Assembly (NCBI RefSeq): GCF_036324505.1
Contig: NC_086364.1
Location: forward strand, 12,616,148 to 12,680,147
DNA length: 64,000 nt
Reading direction: 5' to 3'
From: Eleginops maclovinus
Lineage: Eukaryota > Chordata > Actinopteri > Perciformes > Eleginopidae
The notes beneath the pieces are model-generated. The model was not told where the DNA came from. It worked only from the letters and a program-made list of their open reading frames with translations, and made no database searches. This document shows positions 56,101-64,000 of the stretch, one piece after another. Numbering within the stretch: the first letter of the stretch is position 1; every line of letters starts with the position of its first letter. The position numbers were made by a program, and so were the translations under genes.

Positions 56101-58210
56101 TTATAGTTTGGCCCCTGAACCTAGCCTCTCTACCTGTATGGTTAAGGAGGCAGCTGCGGGGTCATCCACTAGCCAAAACAGCTCGCCATTAGTCGGGACA
56201 ACGCGGGCTGCTGGATAAGCTGGACCTTCTCTTCCCTCCAGCACTTCCTGAAAGGAAATTGTCATCGAGTAAGAATTCAACAGCACTTAACATTCATATA
56301 GCACATATTTATTATAGTATTTGTTATAGTGTCTCTTATATTTTTGTATTCTAGATCATTAATCTTAAGCGATTAACCTTATTCTAATTGTGTTACATGA
56401 CTCAGCAGTATGAATCATATTTCAGCCTGGTCAGTGGGTCATACCAATAATTATTGTAATAGAATAGAGGCATATATTTGTGGTCAAGCTAATGATCCTG
56501 TCACTTTAGTCCCAGGCCCTCTGCCAACTGTAACTGCTGAGTCATGTAATTAAAACTGTAGAGTAATTTCAATAATGTTGTTCATGCTTTTGCACTTAAT
56601 AAACACTTTTTGTCCAATTCATAATGACTGGGTTTTGTAACTAAATATGGCCAAGTCTGAAATGACTTATAATGCCGTGGAAACAAAGGGTTTTAAGATT
56701 ATGAACATGATATGTGTTCAGAGAATTACACATATCTTCATATACGTTCTGAAGGAAATACACATACCTTCAGAACGGGCGCTTTGCTTCCTCCTGTTGA
56801 CACAAAAGCCACACAGCGCGCAGAGTTCACCACTGGAAAGGTCATAGTTACACGCTGTGGTGGTGGTTTGGGAGAGTCGCTGATGGGGGCCACAATCTTC
56901 TTGGTTTCCTAAATATGGGGTACACCAAAACCCAATCATTCATCTTGTGTAAAGTACACAGTCACCCAAAAAGTGTCAGTGTGAGAACCACAACCAAAGA
57001 CTGTACTGTGACTTTCAATTATATGATGTGTAATGAGTCAGACTGCCTCAAAGACAGAAGGCAGTGCAGACCACAGAATTCAAGTTTCGCCTTAATTAAA
57101 ACCCATCAATGATCTATACATTGTCAGGGGAGTGTCTTGAAATATAAAAGGGAAAACATACATGGTTCTTTTAGATCAGCAGGGACCACATCAATGATCA
57201 AATACTTTTATAAGCCTATATTACAGAAACATTTGCATGCACAGAAACTTGTAATTAAATCAAATGTATAGACAATCCTAAGATAGTGTCACTGTCCAAC
57301 ATGGTTTAACATCCAGATGTGGAATTATGTTTTTAGGTTTATAATGATGGTCCAAAATATGACAAGCTTTTAAAAACAATTGTTAACAAAGCTTTGAATT
57401 GGCAAACTGTGTACTTCCTGAGACCTATATGGCCGAGGGATTTATTTATGCCCAATGACAAGCCTTAAACAGACACCCAGTTAGACATTACATATTCTTT
57501 GTGTATGTTTGATAGTTTCTCTTAAGTACGGCCCTCACCTCCAGGAGAGGGTGGTCTGGGAAGAGGGAACAGGTGTGTCCGTCAGGCCCCATACCTAGCA
57601 GTAACAGGTCAAACACCGGGAAGCTATCACCTGGGAAGACCTATTTGTTTGGAAGCAGCAAAACAATACTGTAAACATTTTGCAAACATATTGGTGTGGG
57701 ACATTAGAGCCAAAGTTGATCACAGAACTGTTAAGATGTCTGCACCTCCTTCAGTTTGCGGGTATAATCCTCAGCACATTCGTTGACTGGCAAGGATGAG
57801 TCAATGGTCAAGATCCCACTGTCAGGGATGTTGACCTTGGAAAACAACTGACCCTACAAAAAACAAACTATTAAATTTGACTCCAATGTAATAGAATATC
57901 GTACATTAAAGTAACCAGGACAAACAACTGCAACCCGAAAAATTACCTTGTATAGCCCATAGGTGCTCTCAGGATCATCGAAGGGAACCAGCCGCTCATC
58001 ACAGAAACCAACCACCCACTTGCTGCAGTCCAGGTCGGGAAGGGCGGGCAGCTCTTTGCCCAGCATGGACACAAGGCTTCCTCCAGAAAGGCCCAGGGTG
58101 AACCTGCCATGAGAGGTGATTGCCTTCTCAGCCCGAGATGTCACAAGCTGGGCCAACACTGGACCAAGCTCCGCTGAGGATGGGAAGACCACAACTCTTC
58201 TGCCAGCCAT
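56101..58210 (-). CDS. pgls: 6-phosphogluconolactonase
   Basis: This is the second enzyme of the oxidative pentose phosphate pathway. It hydrolyses 6-phosphogluconolactone to 6-phosphogluconate in the cytosol. Coding exons (minus strand) are 57947-58210, 57746-57853, 57539-57640, 56768-56908 and 56101-56247, giving 253 residues (human 258). Family blocks seen are [10 protein letters not shown] near the N-terminus (about residue 38), [20 protein letters not shown] (about 68-87) and the active-site block [13 protein letters not shown] (about 140-152). Near the C-terminus [13 protein letters not shown] is also typical. The ATG lies just inside an exon whose acceptor is at 58221, so a 5' non-coding exon exists upstream. 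A donor at about 58616 is a likely partner. The gene is divergent from the zinc-finger gene at 59172. Confidence 0.96.
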
Positions 58211-59171
58211 GAGATAGCTTTCTAAAAAAAAGGATTGACTTGTCAGTACAGAGAAAGAGATGGGGAAATAACAGGTTTTGAGCAATATGTAAGGAAGTCA
58301 ACTACAACAACTTTTGCAAGTCATCATGATGTGCCTGTAAAGAGTATCCACATACAGTGTGTTTGTATATCTAAGAGGAAACATGTGATGAGCAAAGTTT
58401 ATCTTTGCTAAAGTTTATATTGAAACTGCAATGTAAGTAGCATTTGAGTATATATACAAAGACTGGCGCTAAAAGCTACAAACCCCAGCCGATTCTACAT
58501 GGTATTGCGGTAGCCAGTATCGAATTAATGTATGAAAATCTTTGCTCATTTCTTCAATAAACCTGAATTGTAAGCAGTTACAATAGATGTTGGAAATATA
58601 TCTGTCCTTACTTACTAGTAATCCCAGCAGCAGATTGTCATGAGGAGTTTTAGTCGGCTAATGTAATTTTAGGAACTACTTCCTGAAACTTTTCTCACCA
58701 ACCAATCATGGATGTATAAAGAAAACCGCCAATGGACAATCAGTGTTTAGACCGAACTGCATTCTGGTCAGTGTAGTCTCAGATTAAGTAGCTACAACAA
58801 CAACATACTTGATTCAAAAAAGGTTTAAAAAGAGGCAATTCACATAATACCTTAGAAGATGTTTGGAAAGTTTCACTCAAGTTTCAAAGACACTGAAGTC
58901 AAAAAGAAGCAGCGTCAACATTACAGCTTGATATTGTAGTTTTTTGTAACGGTGCTATGCTTCCTCCAAGCCGGTAGATGGAAATGATGCATCGTTTGAA
59001 CTACCTGAGTTTTGAAGACACTCTTCAAGCGTATTTTGCTGGCATGCACACAGACAGCTCTTCTCCTGTTTTACGTTGTGACAACATTTTCACATTGAAG
59101 ATTTAAAGATCTGTGTTCTGCAGCAACAACTCGTTCGTGTGCAACTTAAGGTCCCAACAAAGGCTTAAACC
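58211..59171. promoter_or_regulatory. Divergent promoter region of pgls and the first zinc-finger gene
   Basis: About 960 bases separate the two start codons. It includes the putative pgls non-coding exon (donor at about 58616). On the minus strand at 58756-58777 is a sequence beginning ACTACACTGACCAGAATGCA, a loose match to the ZNF143-type motif. A CCAAT box is present near 58701. No TATA box was seen. Confidence 0.4.
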
Positions 59172-60644
59172 ATGTCGACAGTCTTCTCGTTCCAGACACA
59201 GCTCGTCTCCATCATGGACGCGTTATCCAAAACCGCTGTAATGGAAATAAGCAAACTGGTCGAGATAGAGTCCAAGATGCTAAAAATTGAGATAACTCGA
59301 GGGCGGAACGAAATCTCCTCGCTCACAGAGAAACTGCAGCTTATGGAGAAACTGCTGTATATAGCGCAGGGCAGCAGACAGGACACAGCAGTATGCGCAG
59401 TGGTGAGGGACGATTCGGAGGAAGGGACTGTGGAGCCTGACAGGACAAGACCTGCCATTAAAAGGTAGGCTTGTTGATTCCTGTTTTTAGCCTGTGAGAC
59501 GTTAGTGAGTTGGTGTTGGCACAATAATTACAACTTCATCATAACTGTGCAAAAAGAGCTACACCCTGCCTGGTGTTTCTAATCTAAGTTTATTGCCTCC
59601 TAGTGAAAGTCCATGGGAAAGTTCCTCTTCTGAGATAAGCAAGTGGCATCATCCTCAAGAGGAGGAGCATGCCATAGCTGAAGTAAGTTGTACACTGATC
59701 AAATTGTGTCACTGTATTGTATGCATCATATCCCTATTTGTAACAGCTGTGAAAATCATTAGCTCCCAAACCAACAGAGAGATCAGCCAGAACTGATAGT
59801 GGTAAAAGAAGAGCCATTAGAGGTGGACAACATAGACTGTGAACCTGATAGGACAAGTGAACACAGTGAGTATTAAATAAAAATGTTGTTGCACATTGAT
59901 ATTTATGCTATAACATGATGTACAAAAACTAAAATTGTGTATTTGTTGTCAACAGGAAGGGAAGAATTCAAAGACACCCACAAGGGTCCAGAAGTGATGC
60001 AGCGTACAAAACCCATGGCAGATCGTCAGCAGCCTCTGTTTACTGACAGCTTTGTGACCTTGAGCAATCAGCCGTCTTTTGCTGGACCAGGGAGGAGGGA
60101 AACATTGTGGAATCCACAGCTTACACCTGCACACACAAACCTAGTTGCTGGGAAAAGCTTTGTCGAAAATGTTGCCACCCAAAGCTTAAGTGTGCTCAGA
60201 AATATGAAACTTCACAATTTGAGGAACTCAGCTGCTAAGAGGTTTGGATGCGTGCAGTGCGGGAAGAACTTCAGATGCTTTAGCCAGCTAGAAATACACC
60301 AGAGAAGTCACACAGGAGAAAAACCGTTCAGGTGCACGCTGTGTGGAAAGAGATATGCACAAAAAGGACATCTGTACACACACCAGCGCACACACACTGG
60401 GGAGAAACCCTACCGCTGTCCTATTTGTGGAAAAGGCTTTATTCAGAAATGCACTCTTGATATGCATCAGCGTACACACACCGGAGAAAAACCTTTTGTT
60501 TGTATGAAGTGTGGCAAGGGCTTTACAAAGAACTGTAATCTGAAAAAACACCTTACAGTACATCTAGACCCTAGTTTAAACATGTATGGTAGGGAATCTG
60601 GTGTACCAACATTTAGTGGGACAATCATAAATGGAACTACCTAA
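59172..60644 (+). CDS. C2H2 zinc-finger protein with N-terminal coiled coil, four fingers
   Basis: This is a putative nuclear DNA-binding protein. Coding exons are 59172-59464, 59604-59682, 59778-59865 and 59956-60644, giving 382 residues. Exon 1 encodes the N-terminal module FQTQLVSIMDALSKTAVMEI and a heptad-like helix with SSLTEKLQLMEKLL, seen in many fish multi-finger proteins. Exon 3 carries VKEEPLE, a sumoylation-type motif. Exon 4 ends with four C2H2 fingers from about residue 249 to 355 (first CVQCGKNF, last CMKCGKGFTKNC), joined by TGEKPF/Y linkers. The exact orthologue is not recognised. It lies next to a tandem relative at 61593 with the same exon plan. AATAAA signals lie just after the stop. 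Confidence 0.85.
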
Positions 60645-60694
60645 AACAGCCAGTCAATAAAGAAACTGCTGTTTGATTGAAATAATGTGTGCAT

Positions 60695-60700
60695 AATAAA
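60695..60700 (+). terminator. Polyadenylation signal AATAAA
   Basis: AATAAA about 50 bases after the stop codon of the first zinc-finger gene. An earlier AATAAA lies at about 60656, so either could be used. Confidence 0.5.
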
Positions 60701-61592
60701 GTTATATTCTTTCCAGATTTGAGTGTGTATCACCTGCTTTAACAATACAAAGGTACAATGTATCTGCTGTCTACCGCTCATATATCAAAGTTCCCCTTTC
60801 GAACTGTGCAAACTTGATATTGTGCTACTGCTGTAACAGCACAGTTTATGTGAACTGACTTTGAAATCTGATTACTGAGACTATGTTGTGACATGATCTG
60901 GTTTATAACTGGATACTTTATAAAGTTCCAGTATTCTACCTTGTCTGCATTGGCGCTTGTGTAAACACAATTTTCAGGTTAGATTTCTATCGTTGACGAT
61001 GATAATAATTAAAGATAATGTGCTTTTGGATCAAATACGAACTGAACAAATAACTATGCTGCTAAATGATAAAATCTTGCTGTAAAAGCTGCTCTAAAAA
61101 TACAGTTATTGGTATTACTGTATTATTTATTGTCGCTACACTCAGAATTATTTGTACATATTGTTATTAACAATAACAGTAATGCTGACAGCCAGTTACC
61201 CACAATGTGGCGTAGTACTGCAGTTCCTCCTTGTGGCCGCTGGAGGGCAGTGAACATTCACGTTTGTAAACACTACAAGGCTGTTTCAAGAAAGGGTCCG
61301 CCTCTAATCTATTTAGTATTCATTGTTTAAGACAGAATTGGTGGCAGTACTAACATTACTTTTTTATCTGTCATTCCCACTGAACTATAAAACGTTTCAG
61401 TCTCTAGCTCAGTCAAATAACGTTTTTTTCAGATTGTGCTGCCTTCAGGTGCTCCTCGTACATTTCGAAATGCAAGAACAATATCTTCCCACAATGCATC
61501 GCGGCACAGCTATATCATATTTGATGGAAGCGTAAAGCCGCTCCTCTAGGAATATTGCAAATAATTTGGAAATATTCAGGCTCCCTTTCAAG
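60701..61592. promoter_or_regulatory. Region between the two zinc-finger genes, with the promoter of the second
   Basis: Mostly AT-rich with no exon. Near 61478-61503 is ACAATATCTTCCCACAATGC followed by ATCGCGG, resembling the ZNF143/THAP11 promoter motif about 90-115 bases before the start codon. A second, weaker TACCCACAATGTGG lies at about 61198-61211. Confidence 0.4.
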
Positions 61593-63129
61593 ATGATGTG
61601 CGACACCACCAACCGGAGTTTTCGGGCGCAGTTAGCCGCTGTCCTGGACAAGCTAACGAAGACGGCTCTGGTTGAAATAGGGAACCTGGCAGATGAATGC
61701 TCCTCTGTCCTTCACACCGAGATCTCCCTGCACAAAACGGAGAATGAGGCGTTGAAGAAGAGGTGCTACTTCCTGGAGGTCCAACTGAGAGCAGCCAGGG
61801 AGGCACAGACCTATCCTTCCCATGTTAACAGTGTCAGCCGCAGACAGCCTGCAGGTCAGCAGGGTCCACCATCTGGACAGTTAAACTGGTTCAAACTGCC
61901 TCTGCATACATTAAATGTTCATATGTCAGTGCTTGTTTGCTTGTTAGCTTACCCCAACTCTGTTAGGTCGAGTTTAGCCCATCCGGTCTAAAACGAATCA
62001 CTAATGCTGTTCTTAGTTTGATTCAAACCAGTTTAATATCTCTAAATGTAAATGGCGCTTGTTTACCATTTGTTGGAATTTCACACCTGCTTCTTCTTCC
62101 AGACCAGCCGCAGCTTGCTCCAGCCATTGAGGGAGTTTATGGAAAAGACTGGTGCATGGATCTGTGGAGAGAAGAAAAAGCCCTAAGTCAAAGAAAAGCA
62201 ACATTGGCGCCTGCTGCAATGACAAGCATGGGGCCCCTGGTCAGTGTTTATAACACCAACTAGCTTATTTCCCCCCCCATGCTTTCTGACTGAATGGTCA
62301 ATGTATTTAAAGCTGTTGTCACATGTCGTGTTGGCAGGCAATCGACTTAATGGAGAGGGAACCTGATCTGAGCTTTGTCAAAGAGGAGACGTATGAAGAT
62401 CATCCCATTAGCCAGATGAGGCTCACAGATAACAGAAAAAGTAAGTAAAAGATAAAAAGAATCAGAAATTATAATCACAATATTTTATGTGATTTTACAG
62501 CATTTATTCCTATTTGACAGTTGGTGGAATTTTTGATGAGGACAGCATCCTTCATAGATCTGTTGATGAGCTGCAGCTTAACTCAGGGGAATTAAACAGC
62601 TACCCCATGACAACTGACATTCAAACTCAACAACGCACACAGCCAACATTAATGGACAAGTTGATAGATGATGCAACAATGAGCGCAATGGTTGACAACA
62701 CAAGTTCTTCTTCAGCTACCGCCGAGTACTCAGGACTATTCAAACAATATCCACATGAATGGCACCAAAGAACTTCAGCCCAAACCTGGGAGGCCAACCA
62801 AACAGTTTGAGTGCTTATTCTGTGGGAAGATCTTCAACTATCTGAGCAGTTTAAAGGTCCACATCCGGCGACACTCCGGTGAGAAGCCGTTCAGCTGCTC
62901 CGTTTGCGGGAAGCGGTTTGCTCAGAAAACGTACCTGAAACTGCACCAGCGTGTGCACTCTGGGGAGAAGCCGTACAGCTGTCCAGACTGTGGCAAAAGT
63001 TTTTCCCAGAAAAGCTCTCTGAACATACATATTCGAACCCACACTGGCGAAAAACCTTACAGCTGTGTGGATTGTGGGAAATGTTACGCATACAAGTATG
63101 GTTTAAATCACCACCAGTGTTTCAAATGA
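61593..63129 (+). CDS. C2H2 zinc-finger protein, tandem relative, with an apparent frameshift before the fingers
   Basis: Coding exons are 61593-61854, 62103-62239, 62338-62440 and 62521-63129. Exon 1 gives MMCDTTNRSFRAQLAAVLDK and a coiled coil, the same module as its neighbour. Exon 3 has FVKEE. Exon 4 enters in the frame that reads IGGIFDEDSILHRS through SSSSATAEYSG and stops at 62808-62810. The fingers are one frame over (+1), open from 62683 to 63129. The switch must lie around 62730-62770. No splice site with a good consensus repairs it; an AAAG acceptor at 62770 would restore frame but lacks a pyrimidine tract. Four finger units follow (first CLFCGKIFNY). The last (CVDCGKCYAYKYG) lacks its final histidine and ends FK. 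Possible causes are an allele-specific indel, an assembly error or a decaying gene. A polyadenylation signal AATAAA is at 63250-63255. Confidence 0.7.
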
Positions 63130-64000
63130 CCGATGAAATCACTTCTACTAAAGTGCTCTCTGTCACGCTCAGTGGGTTAACGTGCCAACTTGAAATTAAA
63201 CTCAAATGTAGATGAAGGATTAATATAAAAAAAACGTTTATCTATATCAAATAAAGGCCTATTTAATAGCCTGTATGGGTAATGATGCTGCTGAGAAAAT
63301 AATGGTTTGTTTGATGTATTTTTAGATTTATTGCTAGGAGAAATGCTGCAGCATCCAAACAACAGCAGATTGTCTTTACTCATGTACAATCTTAATGGTT
63401 TGTTTTTGTTGTCATAATTGTAGTGATTTTAAAAATGTATCTAGATTGTTTTGGTGCAATTTTCCGAGTACTGAACTACAACACTCAATGAGTGAATGCC
63501 AGCTGATGTATCCCTTACACCTGCTCACACCAAAACAGGCTAGATTGATAAATAGCACGACAGGAAAAGACTACATTTTGATTTGGGGTCAACTGTCCCT
63601 TTTTTTAGTAGTCTATTTTGCATCATGTTTTTTATGTGTCACAGATCAGATAAAACATTAAGCTATGACTGAAAATGCTTCCTTTTTACTCTGCATGTTG
63701 TTTAGAGTAACATACATACCTCAGTTCATGCCACACAAGGCCTGGGTCAAATAATGCCAAAATACATACTTTGGACAATTGCTCCATTGTTTGCACACAT
63801 GTAGCATAAACCTTCAAAACTACCTCTTCACAATAATGTTGAAGTAATACAACTCCCTGTTTGCTTCACTGACTCACCCTTGCTTTTTTTTTATCTCACA
63901 TGACATTATGCCTCATTTACTGGTATTTACTGTACCTGACCAAAATGTGTCCGTTTTGAAAACACTACTTGTGAAATGTTGATGTGTGTTGATTACATAA
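63130..64000. other. Sequence downstream of the second zinc-finger gene
   Basis: The first 130 bases or so are 3' untranslated sequence ending near AATAAA at 63250-63255. The rest is AT-rich with no exon, repeat or RNA gene recognised up to the window edge. Confidence 0.4.

Noticed and set aside
60288..60563. Minus-strand frames opposite the zinc fingers
   Set aside because: Antisense reading of the regular finger repeat; the plus-strand C2H2 pattern explains the openness.

Overview
The window is nuclear DNA from a ray-finned fish, most likely a compact-genome teleost. All genes are split by GT-AG introns. The products are vertebrate proteins. The spaces between exons carry teleost-style DNA transposon remnants and many (CA)n and (TAA)n microsatellites. 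The species cannot be named from the sequence alone. Exon coordinates below were worked out by eye from splice signals, reading-frame continuity and remembered family sequences, so individual borders could be off by a few bases.

Layout from left to right. (1) dsn1, minus strand, cut by the left edge; it encodes a kinetochore MIS12-complex subunit, and two DNA transposons sit in its first two introns. (2) atp13a1, minus strand, 25 coding exons, complete; it encodes the P5A-type ATPase of the endoplasmic reticulum. (3) chchd5, plus strand, head-to-head with atp13a1 across a roughly 580 bp shared promoter region; it encodes a small twin-CX9C mitochondrial protein. (4) A LIM-homeodomain gene of the LMX1 family, minus strand, 8 coding exons over about 16 kb, with a 9.3 kb intron rich in microsatellites and a last intron that holds a deleted hAT transposon beside a THAP-type transposase remnant. 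(5) gmip, minus strand, 21 coding exons; it encodes an F-BAR/C1/RhoGAP protein. (6) colgalt1, minus strand, 12 exons; collagen galactosyltransferase. (7) pgls, minus strand, 5 coding exons; 6-phosphogluconolactonase. (8) Two tandem C2H2 zinc-finger genes, plus strand, with the same N-terminal coiled-coil module and the same four-exon plan. The second has a reading-frame break just before its fingers.

The genes do not form a single pathway. atp13a1, gmip, colgalt1 and pgls all have human counterparts on 19p13.11, so this looks like a rearranged piece of that ancestral block, with dsn1, chchd5 and the LMX1 gene as neighbours that are not there in human. No tRNA, rRNA, CRISPR or bacterial-type feature was seen.

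The points most worth a second look are the frame break in the second zinc-finger gene, the start codon of chchd5 split by an intron, the 536 bp palindromic transposon with a 6 bp target duplication inside dsn1, a near-perfect hairpin at about 48.15 kb, and the divergent LMX1 paralogue. I did not find a convincing wholly new biological system.
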